A DNA stretch of 64,000 nt, taken from positions 9,143,060-9,207,059 of the forward strand of contig OX359247.1 of assembly GCA_947179485.1 (NCBI GenBank). Direction: 5' to 3'. The notes under the pieces are model-generated. The model was given only the letters and a program-made list of their open reading frames with translations. It searched no databases and was not told the origin of the DNA. Shown here one piece after another: positions 1 to 12,691 of the stretch. Every line of letters begins with the position of its first letter. Position 1 is the stretch's first letter. Source of the stretch: Allacma fusca (lineage: Eukaryota > Arthropoda > Collembola > Symphypleona > Sminthuridae). Both the position numbers and the translations under genes were made by a program.

Positions 1-53
1 AGCGACACAATAGGATTGTTTCACACATGAGTGGACGGTTTTTGATTTCTTAG

Positions 54-3000
54 GAACCTTGGAGCTTCTTCTAAAGATATCATCAGGAATTACAGCATCA
101 TCCGGAACTCAGGAAGAAAGTCAGGTGGAAAGTAATTATCAATACCTATGGAACGTCAGAAAGCTCGACGAACTTGATTTTTGGTTTATGAAACCTGGTA
201 ATTAATCTGGGTTTTGATTTTTTCTTGCGTGTTAACTGTATTATATGTTATTATGTTTGGCAAATCTTAAACCTTCACTTGCGTAATTAGGATCACCACA
301 TTTTCTGGTTTGATTCTAGATGTAACGGTGGAGGTTGGAACTGATGTCGTTCAGCAAGAGCAAGAAATTCGAGCCCCCCAAATAATTGATTTGTCAGATT
401 TAGTTGTTAGGGAACGATTAATCTTAGAATCGGGTTGCATCATTGTCACTTTTGAAGCTGGAGGTGGAGAAAGTACCATGCCACTTCTGCTTCTTGAATC
501 AGACATCGACTTCCAGGTTCTAGATTGGTCAACGAAGGTATACGCCACTTCTAATTCGAATAAAATTGTTTGCCCATTTACTATTTATACTCTTGTTTCG
601 GGTTTTTTAACGGATTGCTTGGCATTTTGCTTTTTCAGCTTTCTGTTGCTGGAAGGATGAAGCTGGAAGCGGCTTATTATAACACCAAGTACGGTCTGTG
701 GGAGTTTCTTATTGAACCTATTGAAACAAGACATCATGGCAAAGTATCTCACCAAGCTTGGGAAATGCTTTTTGAGGTATTTATCGGAAGTTTTTGTACA
801 TTACATTAGTATTTAATTTTATGAAATGATATGAAAACGAATTTACTATTTTTACAGTATAACACGGTACCTGATCATATTGAAGAGCGACTTCGTGAAT
901 CCGGAAATTATATGGGAGTAACGCTCCAGTCGAACGTACGCTAGTAATTGTATTTTTTAAATGGTGTATGCACGTTTTTCTACTGTTGCTAACCATTACC
1001 GTACGGATTTATAATAATCAATGTTTTTTCAGGATGTTTTAGAAATGACTGTGTCGAAGCAAGCTTTAGACGTCATGTCGATTCTAAATGAAGAGTTTCA
1101 AGCAGCGGCAAAGTCTCTAATTTCGGAGCGAGATGTTATTACTTCCCCTTACATAATTGTGAATAATTTGGGAACTCATCTACAAGTGGACTTAAAAGAC
1201 AGTCCTTTTGTTTGCTACAGACAAGGCGTGTCATATGAAGAAGCAGTATTGAATCATGGAACATCAGTCAATCTTGGCCTAGTGGAATCGTTTGATATGA
1301 CCAAGCATTATAGTTCAGTCCTGAGGGAGCAGGAGGGTCGAGAAGAGAGACTCCTCAAAATCTCCGTAATCAAATTCATATATGCTGAAATTTAAGGAAG
1401 TTTATTTTAAGAATATCAATTAATGTTAATATTTTTTCAGATTCCTTCATTCAATTTTACAGCCGAGATTCCAGTAAATCGTGCAGAGAAACGATACTAT
1501 CCACTACTTAAGAAAACTGAGTTTGGAGAGTCCTACGGAATACTTTGTGATATAGCAGTAAAGGACTGCTCCAAAGTACTTACTCTACGAGGAATTGTTC
1601 AGGTATAACGAACAACACGTAATTCCACGTAATTCGTACCCAGTGTGAAAAAGACTTAATTTGAAAGTGTATAATATTCTGTTATCAAGATAATCAATGA
1701 GCTTCCGCTGTCAGTGGACATATTTGCTTTGCAAGAGGCTGATAGTACTTTAAAGCTCATGGGAACTGTTGAGGAGAAAGGAACTTACAACGTGCCTCTA
1801 GGATTTTTGTACACTAAGACAAGTGAATTATTTTTTGCTCCAAAAGGGTAAATTATTTTATCACCTAACTAGTTTATTGATTATTAAATCGGTAAATTAG
1901 GAATTTTATAGACCATTTCCATAGTCAGTTTTAAGTGTTTACTAATAATTATTAATTTGGTCCGAATACTACCTATTCATTTTTTTTTGCTAAACGTAGT
2001 TATAAAATTGCACCACTACCGTGTGCCTGGACCGTATTGATGAAGGAAATCAAGTCAATAAATTACTTGAAGTCGGAACCACAAAACGAAGGACACAGCT
2101 TTTTTATGAAAGTAAGAATTGACTTTCAATCTTATGTAAAATTATAATGATTTTGTGCATTTTTTGTATGTTGTGATCTCTATTGAATGTAGGTGGTTGG
2201 GGAAGTGAAACAAACCTTATTCGAATCAACGAACAGAAAGACACTCGCAAGCAAATGTTGCTATATTTATTTAAGACCTCCGTTCGTAATAAACAACTTA
2301 CTTCCCGTATCTATCGGCTATTACACAGATGATGACAAAACTCTTCGAGTTGCAGAAAATGGGTGTGTCGTTGCCTGTACTAACATACAAGTAACAGAAA
2401 CACACGAGTTTAAGTTCATTTTAAAGGTAAGAAACTTCGTATGGTATTAAAATGTTCAGTTTTTTGAAAGCCTGTGGGTTCACACCTGAAATATAAATGG
2501 AAATTTTTAGATTGAGCAATACCAAGGCCATTCCTGGACTACCCAAGTGGATATGCAGAAAAACACAGCCGAACTGACATCATGGGATTTTGTTACGCGG
2601 GATAAAAAGCATACGATGTATTTAGGGATACACAAAGAAATTGTAGATGAGACTAATTTAATTCTCCACGTATATTCTCCCTTTTGGATGATAAATAGAA
2701 CAGGATTGGACCTTTATTACAAAGTACGCAATATTTTTACGCGATGGACTTTTTAAGCACGAATGAAAATTTAACGACGCCTACAAATTAATACAGGGAG
2801 ATGTAAAGGAACAACATCCAACCATTATTCATCATAAATCGGAGTCAGCGCATCCTGTGATGTTTTCATTCAAAGGGAAGGCTTTCTTTGCAAAGAAGAA
2901 AGCCTATGTAAAGTTCAAAGGCAGCGACTGGTCAGAGAAGTTTTCTTTGGATGTTGCTGGAAGCAGTGGAACTGTCACGTGTAAATCTCCACATCGGGAG

Positions 3001-6000
3001 TACCAAGTAAATGCTATTTAAGCAACTTAACAAAAAATATTGGTCCCAGAGTTTAATTACCTTTACTTAGCATTGACGAAGTGAATTTCTTTTTTTCTCT
3101 CCCAGGTTGGTCTTGATATCAATTTAATGAGCTGGGGCTTGACGAAGGCTATCGTATTCACTCCTCGATTTTATCTGATTAATCAATGTTCGTACAGCAT
3201 TTGTATCCAGGAAACTCAAAAATACAAGACGGAGCACGACGGTACTATTATTGAGTTGCCTCCAAAATCGTGTCTATCCTTTTGGCCCAATTTGGCTGAT
3301 CCATATATAATCGTCAATATAAAAGATACAATGGAAAAAACCAAACTCTTCAGATATGATCATGCTCATCATACACTGCTTCAACTTTTCAACAAGGTAA
3401 CATCCATAACCTAATATTGTAGTGTGTACTTCACTATTCTGTCAACAAATGTGTGATTGGACAAAACCGGGTTAGGGTAACACGAAAATTAAAGTCACTA
3501 AGAAGTAAATATTTTTCAGTACGGCGGAGTTCATGTTGATGTTCATGTAACGGAAAAGAGCACTATAATAACTTTTGGCGAATTTGTTGTTGGACATCCT
3601 CCTGCTTTGCTTGTGAATGCCACACCTGATTGTCCTATTGAATTCTGTGAGAAAGGAGTCGACAGTGGAGACAGGTAGGATTTTATTTTCCATCGCAGCA
3701 TGCTATTTTGGAGATATACTTAATCGGAAATGTATTTTCTTACAGAATACTTTTACCTGGGTGCTGTCAGTATGTTGCTTGGGAAGATCCAATGGGTGAA
3801 AGAACTTTGGAATGGGGCCCTTCAACTGCGGGGAAAAAAATTTCAACTACGGACAAGCTCCACCAGGTAAACTAGAAATGAGTATTTTTACTCCTTATTT
3901 TTTGTACGGGTGGATTTTATTTTGATATCAATATTTTAGGATGGAACAGGACGCTTTCCATACGTCAACGATAGAAATGAAGAAAACAGTTACTTTTGGA
4001 TTTCATTTTTGGACGGACTTCAAAGAGTCTTACTCTTTACTGATGATGAAGAGTTGGCTAAATATCTTCAAGCAGCTCGCGAAACTGATCAAGTTCTTTC
4101 CGAGTACGTGATCATGTTTCATGGTTTAGGTCTGTCTCTTGTCGATGGGGACAAGGGTCAAGAAATTTTGTATATGAGAATAGCAAGCTCTGACATTGCT
4201 TGGCAGGCCACGAAACTTGGCAAAACAAAAAGATTTAAGCCCCTACCTTTGAATGAGAGCCATGCCATTGAAGTAGCGTATCAGAACTATTTGAATGAAA
4301 AGTCCATTTATGCAAATAATGCAAAATCACAGCTTACGCTGGATTCCGGAATGGAGGTTTGTGTTCTAATGTTAATTAAACTTCTAGTGTTCATGAAAGT
4401 ATATTGTAACATATCATTAAAAACAAATTTGAACGAATAGGTTAACTTTGCAACTTCGTCCATCCTTAAGCCCAACCCAAAGGAATTGAGAAGAGTTTTC
4501 CAAACAGGCGTGTGGATTCATTACAAAAATTATCCTCATGCTAACCATTTTCATGCAAAACTTTATAGGATTCAGATAGATAATCAACTTATGGATTCAG
4601 TTTTTCATGTCGTTTTGGCTCCTGTTGCCCCTCCTAAAAGTATTTCTGCTCAAAAAGGTAACCATCAAAAAGGTCAAAGTTGTCTATTGTACGTTATTAT
4701 TAAAAATGTTGATTGCCAACGATACAATCGTATACATAATGCATTACATTTTCAGAGCCACTAAAGCCTTTTGCAGAAGTAAGCGTCATGCAACGCATTA
4801 CAGCACATAGCTCCGTGACACAATATAAGTACTTCAAAGTTTTAATTCAAGAGTTTTCCATTCGAGCGGACATTGGATTCATCAATGCTGTTGTGGATGT
4901 CTTTGGTCAGAATGTTAAAATGGAGCAAGCAGTAAGTAGATCACGGCGTTACGTTTTGCTACTGATTGTAACATCACCTTAAGTTATTAAACGAGCAAAA
5001 TATTACGTAATAAATTTGTTTTTACAGGCCGAATACTTCAAGAAGGATTTCAAGGAGTATTGCACACCCGTAGAAGAAATTTTTGCTCGCCAAATCACTA
5101 CGCAGGGTCAAAAGCATTTTTACGATTTCTTACACTTTTCGCCTTTAAAAGTAAGCCATGAATATTAACTATGTTGACGTCGTGCTAGATCTTTCAATCG
5201 AAATTTTCAGGTAATTTTTTTGTAAAATAATATTTACTATGTCTACTTCCAGATACATTTGAGTTTCTCGATGGGTGGAACGACTCAAATTTCCAATAAT
5301 TTTCTCAATCTTTTGCTGCAGAGTGTAGGTGTTACTCTCACTGAAGTTCAGGATGTTGTTTTCAAGTAAGTGATTGTTCGGTTGTTCGGTAGCGCATTCA
5401 CTGATCGTGCTCCAGTTGCTGTATTGTAGGTGGTAATTTGGGAGCAGTTTAGCTGAACTTCGATTTTTTTATAGGTTGGCTTGTTTGGAGCTTCAACATG
5501 AAATTTTGTCCGGAGACCAACTTTATAATGAATTATATAGTCATTACCAGTCGCAAGCTATCAAACAGCTGTATGTGCTTGTTTTGGGACTAGATGTTAT
5601 CGGAAACCCCTACGGACTGGTACTCGGGGTTACTGAGGGTGTGGAGGCTTTCTTCTACGAGCCGTTTCAGGTTAATTATTTACTGTTCTCCATAATTCAT
5701 ATTTTCATTGTATTGTTTTTATGAGTTTAGTTTATTCATATCAATTGCAGAATTTTATTTGAAAAAAGAGAAAATAGAATATTCACATTTGTTATGTAAC
5801 CAATATATTCAGGGAGCAATTCAGGGACCTGGTGAGTTTGCGGAAGGACTGGCACTTGGTTGCAAAGCACTTTTAGGCCACACAGTTGGTGGTGCAGCTG
5901 GTGCGTTATCAAAAATAACCGGAACGCTTGGCAAGGGCATGGCTGCCCTCACCTTGGATGAAGAATTTAAGCAGAAACGTAGAGAAATGCTCACTAAAAG

Positions 6001-7503
6001 ACCTCATGATGTTGGCGAAGCATTTGCTCGTTCTGGAAAGGGGCTTGTGATGGTAATTAGTTTTAGAGATGTTCATATTTTTTTAGCAAAACTAATTTTC
6101 AATTATTGTTGCGATGTATAGGTTAAACCAATTGTTTTTATAAGCAATGTCGTAATTTTGTCAGGGATTCTTCGACGGAGTCACTGGTGTCGTAACTCAG
6201 CCAATTAAAGGTGCGCAAGATGATGGAGTGGAGGGTTTCTTTAAAGGACTTGGTAAAGGCGCTGTTGGACTTTTCTTGCGCCCTGTTACTGGTATTGTTG
6301 ATTTTACTAGCGGTTCATTGGACGCTGTGAAAAGGTAGGTATTTTGGTTTTTCCCAAATCATTTTTTTATCAGATTTAGTGCTATATTAAATGTTTTTAT
6401 TTACTTTTTAGAGCTACCTCCATTTCTGATGATATAAGGCGCTTAAGGCCACCCCGACACATCCCCATTGATTCTGTCATTACGCCTTATGTCGGTCATG
6501 AAGCTGAAGGAATGCAACTTTTACAAGTAAGTTCTGCTCGGCAGTCATGAAATCCAATGGCTATTGCTGGAAGAGGTAGCGATATATGATCTAGTAGTGG
6601 TAGTATAACCAGAAAGAATTAAGGTCTGAACAATTTTAGAAAATGATGCTTAAAGTTTTACATTTTGACAGCATTTATTATGAAATGAACTGGTTGTTTT
6701 ATTTAGTTATATTCGTAGAATTGTTTGACAGAAGTTAATAGTTTTGTAAAATTCTGTAATCGAACAATAAATTTCGAACAAACTATACACTGTGGCATCG
6801 CTGAATCGATTCTACAATAGCGTAATAATAAATAATAATAACATGTTACCAGGATTTGGAAAAAGGAAGGTATGCTTCAACGGACATGTATGTCGCTCAT
6901 GCTCTAATTAATCCTCATGGATTGTACGTCCTGCTGCTAACAAATAAGAGGCTGTTTTATTTGAAGCGAGATGATGTATTCGGGGGTTGGACGGTTAGTG
7001 TTTATTACCGTGAATTATTTATTCCCTTCATATCATCCTTACCAGTTGCTTTTGCCTTTTTAACTTAATTATTGAGTGCTAAGCTTTGCATGTTGTTTTT
7101 TGCTCCTTGGAAATACAGGTACATTGGGCTCATCTGTGGGAAGATTTTTCAGGTCTTCCTTCTATTGTGGAAAAGGGATTAGTTTTCAGATTAAAACCAA
7201 CGGAGAGGAAGTTTAAACTACTCAAAAGGCCGGAGAAGGAGAAGGAACTAGTAGTTGTAATGCATAACCCTGACGTTTGCACGGTAATTCCACACCTTAT
7301 AGAAAAACGTTATTTTTGCATGAAAACAGTTTTAACTAATTGCTGTTTGTGTGGACACGGGCTTATAGACCAATTCTTACAATTACATATTGCAGTGGAT
7401 ACTGAGCAAAATTGAGACAGCAATGAAGTTTGAAGCTGGAATCAGTGCAGCGGAAGCGACGGACTCACTTGATTCTGTGGAGTCAAAAAAGTTATTGAAC
7501 TAA
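54..7503 (+). CDS. Vps13: VPS13 family bridge-like lipid transfer protein, C-terminal 26 exons (5' part outside window)
   Basis: VPS13 proteins are rod-shaped bulk lipid transporters at membrane contact sites. About 1,581 codons remain here. Exons: 54-197, 320-537, 639-776, 858-935, 1033-1365, 1441-1602, 1690-1847, 2000-2111, 2193-2426, 2511-2723, 2797-3006, 3106-3396, 3520-3674, 3746-3866, 3940-4356, 4441-4657, 4756-4931, 5028-5150, 5253-5365, 5475-5670, 5813-6052, 6165-6334, 6412-6526, 6853-6993, 7119-7283, 7396-7503 (TAA). Every junction is GT-AG and all phases join without a stop. The order is VAB/SHR-BD adaptor repeats (roughly exons 5-15), the conserved C-terminal helical block with [28 protein letters not shown] and [20 protein letters not shown], then a PH-like end. 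This arrangement resembles the VPS13A/C type more than VPS13B. The acceptor before 1690 lacks a strong pyrimidine tract. I see no truncation or frameshift. The N-terminal chorein region lies left of the window. Confidence 0.96.
5253..6526 (+). other. VPS13 C-terminal (ATG2_C/APT1-like) conserved block
   Basis: Exons 5253-5365, 5475-5670, 5813-6052, 6165-6334 and 6412-6526 encode the most conserved part of the protein. Glycine-rich helical motifs ([67 protein letters not shown]) are the family's hallmark. In VPS13 proteins this region attaches to lipid droplets or other organelle membranes. It is the strongest evidence for the gene assignment. Confidence 0.93.
6853..7503 (+). other. VPS13 C-terminal PH-like domain
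   Basis: The last three exons (6853-6993, 7119-7283, 7396-7503) encode the carboxy end: [20 protein letters not shown], then [10 protein letters not shown] and a final amphipathic stretch ending in a short acidic/serine tail. VPS13 proteins end in a PH-like domain that contributes to organelle targeting. The position, the beta-rich pattern and the length fit that. I infer the fold from family position, not from a strong motif. Confidence 0.75.
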
Positions 7504-8343
7504 TGGATAACTAGAGCTAAAAATTGCATTAAAATGTTTTTGCTTCAAGTGCTATATACATAAATATGTAGAAATTATATTCTATGCCTTATCAATATTA
7601 GTAGCCCTCGTATTACGCAAAACTTACTCCGTTAAACTTCTTACCCCTTTGTAAAACATAGGTATGACGAATTTGTAACTTATAGTTGTGATATTGTATA
7701 TGCTATGTTTGCCTTCCAAATGTTATTTGATATGTCAACTGTTAGCATCATTTGTAAGAATTAATTATGTAAAATTTTGTTCTCGTTATGTGCTGTGTTC
7801 CATCAATTAATAAAATCACTGGTGCGCTTCCCAGTGTTTGTATTAAAATATTGTGTACAATGTTTTTCAATTTTGATACAATACTATTCTTCTGCTTCTC
7901 TTAGTTTTTAGCGCGACATATTTTTAACAGTTTGTTTGCTTATTTGTACATAACCCGTATGTGTGTTTATGCTTGCTATAATTACTTGTTTACAAAATTC
8001 CAAGGAAAACAAGTAGCACCATTACCATTCACCGCTAAACATTCCCATTCATTTTGTTTAATATCAATAACTTACTCCACCTTCAGATAAAATCATGGGT
8101 GGAATTAAAATTGTTAATATTTTCCAGGAAATAAACTAATACACATACATATTGACCATAAGCACATTCGTAGAACTACATTTGTCAGAATTATTACTGA
8201 TTCAGCCAAGCTGTGTAGCATACTGGCCAGTAAACATATTACTCTATCAAATCATTTACTATTTTTATACTAATTTGTACACCTTAAATATTACATAATA
8301 TACATGATACTATTGGAGCCTGAATTATTTTAACAGCTGTAGA
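7504..8343. other. Vps13 3' UTR and intergenic spacer
   Basis: AT-rich sequence between the VPS13 stop and the next gene's ATG. The first 300 bases carry the 3' UTR and poly(A) signal. From about 7850 to 8343 I see no open frame, repeat or recognisable promoter element. The promoter of the downstream lectin-like gene must lie in this spacer if the two genes are transcribed separately. Confidence 0.6.
7809..7814 (+). terminator. Poly(A) signal AATAAA of Vps13
   Basis: Canonical AATAAA about 305 nt after the VPS13 stop, followed within 30-40 nt by GT/T-rich sequence (gtgcgcttcccagtgtttgt), as expected for a cleavage and polyadenylation site. Confidence 0.7.
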
Positions 8344-9210
8344 ATGATCCGGAGAAATAATTTGGTTATGTTACTTTGGGCAGGTAATTGTTTTATTTAT
8401 CTCCTCGATGTAAATTACGTACATATACTAATCCTTATAGAATTCGATTTCATCTACTGTGGTGAATTTCCTTAAATGAAATCTACAGAAGATTGTTTTT
8501 AGCAGTGATTTCAGTCCTCATTACTCCAATCTGGTCAATTTGTAACGGAAAATATAGTGGCAAATACTTTCTCTCAAACACAGAAGTAATTCATTTATAA
8601 TTATTATGACTAACCTTGATAATTTGCTACAGCATTCAAACTAATTCTTGAATTACAGTATTAGCTTGTTAAATTGAATGGGTTGCAGCGCCCTCTTTAG
8701 CTCGTGTTTCATCATCCTGTCAAATTCTGACCGTATAAAAAACTACATTTGATTGAATTTCTCTGAATTTTAGCTTACTTATAAAGATGCCAAGCAATGC
8801 TGTTACAAGCAACAAATGGAAATCTTCCGCATCACAAGCGTAAAAGATATCCCGAAAATTCTTGATATTGTCAACAATGGGCATAAAAGTTCGTCAGTAG
8901 TAACTGAGATATATGTACATATATATGGTATAAATGCATATATGTAATTAGAACTCTCACGAAACGAAATTTGTGGTTTCAGCCGCGAAGATAAAGAGGT
9001 TTTCTTTTTGGATTAAAAAAGATTCATCCCGAATTTCAAACAAAAAAGAAATCAATGTAGCGCAAAAATGTCCACTGATTCAATGGAGCACTCTTGGAAA
9101 CACGGAACCTTGGACAACTTATGGTTTTTGTGGACTACAGTACCACGTTATTTGCGCACCCACTTCCTTGAAAAAGTACAAAGCAGTAAACCAGGGACAG
9201 CTAACTTTTG
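8344..9210 (+). other. Signal peptide and CTLD1 exons of the lectin-like gene
   Basis: Exons 1-4. Exon 1 and the start of exon 2 encode a hydrophobic leader ending near ITPIWSICNG. The module then runs GKYFLSNTE, LTYKDAKQCCYKQQMEIF (exon 3), RFSFWIKK (exon 4) and GFCGLQYHVICA, the usual cysteine pattern of a C-type lectin fold. It matches the openings of the second and third modules (YYISGSK, AYLFSNLK), which argues for internal duplication. Confidence 0.8.
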
Positions 9211-12200
9211 GTAACTGACAAGCATTGGGTAGTTTTATAAACAATGTAATCCCTCCATAGCCGTGCTCCTAAAAGTACCAATATTTAGTTCTTTACCATG
9301 AGCATCATGCTATGGGAAGGAAAAATACCATGTATTGTGTTTCTAAACATTTTTCCATAGAAAATTCTCAAATCAGGCCAAAATTATACAATATAAGCAG
9401 ATAGCTTATTTTTATTAACGACATCGAATAGTTTTAATAATGAATTCGGTACTAAGTCTTCCCAAACTTCGGAATTTTATGAAAGGATAAAATCTCCATG
9501 AACTTAAGTGGTTTAGGCAAAAGGCGTCGGAAGCGCCAGGAGCCAGATGTTTTGATGGATCTAATGGACGAAAGAGCAACTTGCAGTTTGTCGGCGACTT
9601 TGAATGGATACTATATATCAGGGTCTAAGGTAATGCATAATTTAAATTAACTACTCATGCAATTAGACATATGAACGGATGAAAAATCTCATACACACTG
9701 CAGCACAAGTCCTAGTTTGGTATTAATAATGGAATCGTACCACAGCTCAGCTTTGCTTCCGCTAAATCTTGTTGTGCTAGTAAAAATATGGAACTGGTCA
9801 ACTCAAATTTCACAGACTTAGAAGCAGCAAATCTGAAGCATTCTCTGTGCCATACTTTTCGGGATAAGTCACAGCCTCTTTGGATTAGTTCTGAGAGTAC
9901 AATAAGCAGGTAATTTATCTTGTGTTTTCCAACTAACATTTAGGAGCGCATGGAAGGACTGCGGTTATGCACATTGAGAACTTTCCACGAAATCTTACTG
10001 AGTTCTCATTTCAAATTTATTTGCATGAATGGACCTCAGTTTAGGACAAAGCTCCTGCTCTTCCCTGGTGTTAGAAGATGGGGAATATTTACGCGAACAA
10101 AAGTCAGCTTGTGATAATTTATACCCTGCACTTTGTGAGAGTCCCGGTTAGAACTGAACAAGTGTATCAACATCTTATCATTTAGCCATTTTGTTTGAAT
10201 AGCAACTTACAGACTCCAATAATGCAAGTCACCAACAAATAATCAAATTTTTATTAATGAACTTCATCCTGTAGAAGAAGATCCCGAAACTTGTCAAAAT
10301 ATTCAGTACAAAGAGCTGGAGGGTGGTGCTTATTTATTCTCTAATTTGAAGGTATGAACGGAAGCATGCTACAACCCAGCTTTTTTTTTTAAATTAAAAT
10401 CATCTTAGTAAGTGAGATTTGGTGCTGCTCCCTAGGTACCTTTCTCTCAAGCCTCAATATGCTGCCGGGAACAAAACATGAACTTGGTCAATTTATATTC
10501 ATACAAAGAGTCCTCAGCCATGTATCAGATAATGTTGCAAAACGGTACTCATTAAACGTAGTATAAAAAATATTTTAACTTCCAAATTGTATGCTAAAAT
10601 TATACGTCTTATTATTCTATGGAAGGGTTGGATAATGAAAATCTCAATTTCTGGACCTCTGGCTCAAGAAAATTTAGCAGCAATGACTTCAGATGGCACG
10701 ACGGGCAGCCCATCATTTTGCCAGACTTTACTGAGTTTTGCATAGCAGCCCTCGAGAAACTGAATGCGAAATCCTTCATGGTAACTGATTATGGGTGTGA
10801 GCGGCTTTTAAACTTCTTATGTATTGGTAAGATTTTTCTCAACAGACTATTATACACTAGTAATCCCTGCCCATAAAATATCCACAATAATCCCGTGGAC
10901 AAAATTATACTTGCTGTTCTTGCAGACAAAGACATTGCTAAAGACTTTTCCAGAAAGAGATCCATCCATGAGGAGAGGGTGTCTAAATTTAAGCAATCAA
11001 CTGTGAACGATGGCTTTGTGACGAGGATCCGACCTGCTGAAAACTCAACAATTTTAGGTCAAAGTGATGCAGTTTTACCTTTGAAAAAGATGATCATCAT
11101 ACAACAGGATCTGCCTCCTCTGAGACCTTTATCTACCCAAACATTCCGTTCGAGAAAGTTAAAATTGGAAAGCTCAACAATTAAGACTTACTCACAATTA
11201 GCCTTTGACAATGCAAAAGTAACGGATGCTCCAACTCAGTCACCCCAACCGGCTCAAACAAATGACCTTAACTTGGTAGAATCGCTAGAAACCCCAAAAG
11301 TGGATACGATTGTCCAACACACTCCCTCAAGTATCTACCTCAAAAATAACTTCCAAGTTTTTAAACGTTCTTCCCATTTGAATGACACTAAGTTTTATAA
11401 TTTTGAAATTATGAAAATAATTGCTTGAATTATTCATTTTGTAATAGTAACAGCTTCAAGATGGCAGTACAAAACATGCAATCAAGTCAAAGATTTGAAT
11501 CCCATTGTCTCAATCAGCGGAAGCCTGTCTGTCATTGATGCTCTTAAAATGGTCATGCTTAACAAACTGTACGATATGAAATCCACCCCTTCAGTAAACA
11601 TGGGATCCGCCACATGGAAAAAGAAATATATTAACCAACTCGGGCGGATTTTTACGGAAGTTTGTGATGATGAGGATCTAATTAGTAAAAAATTCATCAA
11701 CGTCATGATGGGACTCAATAGCGTCTATCAAAGTTCCTTCACACCTGGACCAATCTATGATACGAACATGTGGGATAAACTTTATAAAGATTTAGTGAAT
11801 TGCAAACCCAAAAAAATAGACCTGCTAGCTCATGCATATGAGGTACAGCTTTTGAGCGAGCGGATCTGGGTTAATGTTTAAAGGTAAAATAATTTGTACT
11901 CTTAGAGCATTTAAAACCTCTATATTTATTTGCAGATTTATGCAATGGTAGAAAAAGAGGCATTTACTTCACCAGATACAGTGAAACAGCTCTTTCCTCC
12001 GGAAGAGCTCGCAGATAAAAGCATCGAAGAAATAGACCCTATTATTGACGCCCTCTGGTGGATGACGACTACTGCACATGCTGCGTGCTACAAGCAAACC
12101 CCCAGTAATGATTCCGTCTGGGCAACACAGTTCAAGACGGCAATGCAAAAAGATTTTTTTGAACCAGTCAATTACCGATGGTAGAATTTTAATTATTGTA

Positions 12201-12496
12201 GATTGTGTATTACTTAAATTATGTATTGTTTGCAAAGGGTAGGGCTAATTTCATGGTTCCTTATTTTTATGATACTTACTTACAGGCGACATTCAGGTCG
12301 AGATTATTTATTTTTTGGAGCAATCGTTGGAGATTATAATTTAGAAAGAATGGTTCGAAACATGCGCTATTGTGCCACAGCTGCTTACTGGCAATCGAAA
12401 ATGATAAATCGAGAACTTGTCCGTGGATTAAATGCCAATCCTCCGGCGCTCTTTCAGGTCAACTCAGGCCGGCCTCATGACCAAGTTGTGATTTGA
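8344..12496 (+). CDS. Secreted protein with three C-type-lectin-like modules and an unrecognised C-terminal region
   Basis: Spliced reconstruction, about 833 aa. Exons: 8344-8383, 8503-8585, 8774-8888, 8983-9210, 9517-9629, 9746-9909, 9944-9963, 10045-10146, 10275-10351, 10436-10544, 10626-10826, 10926-11330, 11454-11842, 11936-12180, 12286-12496 (TGA). Phases join throughout and the total is divisible by three. The N-terminus is a signal peptide (MIRRNNLVMLLWAAVISVLI). CTLD1 spans about residues 32-152, CTLD2 180-288 and CTLD3 298-418. Each has the Tyr-Phe/Leu start, a Cys-Cys pair, a WIS/FWTSG core and a terminal LCE/ICA/LCI cysteine. No EPN, QPD or WND calcium/sugar motif is visible, so carbohydrate binding is doubtful. 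GKRRRKRQ lies between CTLD1 and CTLD2. After a polar linker (418-555) comes a region I do not recognise. Weak points: the exon 3/4 junction, where a donor at 8897 is an alternative; the 20-nt exon 9944-9963; and the end of exon 10926-11330. Confidence 0.82.
9517..10146 (+). other. Polybasic linker and CTLD2 exons
   Basis: Exon 9517-9629 opens with GKRRRKRQEPD, a run matching the furin consensus, then ATCSLSATLNGYYISGSK. Exons 9746-9909, 9944-9963 and 10045-10146 continue with LSFASAKSCCASKNMELV, PLWISSES, SAWKDCG and CDNLYPALCESP. The last cysteine motifs can only be read in frame if a short intron is removed between 9964 and 10044, which contains three in-frame stops. Confidence 0.75.
10275..10826 (+). 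other. CTLD3 exons
   Basis: Exons 10275-10351, 10436-10544 and 10626-10826 encode the clearest module: AYLFSNLK, FSQASICCREQNMNLVNL, then NLNFWTSGSRKFSSNDFRWH and a final CERLLNFLCIG. The FWTSG...F.W.DG core is diagnostic of the C-type lectin-like fold. Arg/Ser replace the residues expected for calcium-dependent sugar binding. Confidence 0.85.
10926..12496 (+). other. Polar linker and unrecognised C-terminal domain of the lectin-like protein
   Basis: Exon 10926-11330 encodes a basic, Pro/Ser/Thr/Gln-rich linker without predicted secondary structure. Exons 11454-11842, 11936-12180 and 12286-12496 encode about 280 residues with TWKKKYINQLGRIFTEVCDD, IDPIIDALWWMTTTAHAACY and a mostly helical, cysteine-poor end (YLFFGAIVGDYNLERMVRNM). 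I recognise no family. It has no obvious membrane segment. Alternative donors near 11330 would change the linker but not the domain frame. Confidence 0.72.
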
Positions 12497-12685
12497 TTCA
12501 TCATCAATAATATTCATACGAAAAAAAGAAGATTGAAACATTGAAACAACAGCCTATGTAACTACCCCTTATCTTAATGTTCCTTGGAATAATTATCAGA
12601 AGTAATTTTGTTGTTGGGGATATTGCGTTTCTTATTAAAAAACATGATTACAGGTTAACACATTTATATCTATGAATTACTACAA

Positions 12686-12691
12686 AATAAA
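12686..12691 (+). terminator. Poly(A) signal AATAAA of the lectin-like gene
   Basis: Canonical AATAAA about 190 nt after the TGA stop, followed by a T/G-rich stretch (tatcttttgtgcg). It supports ending this gene at 12496. Confidence 0.65.
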
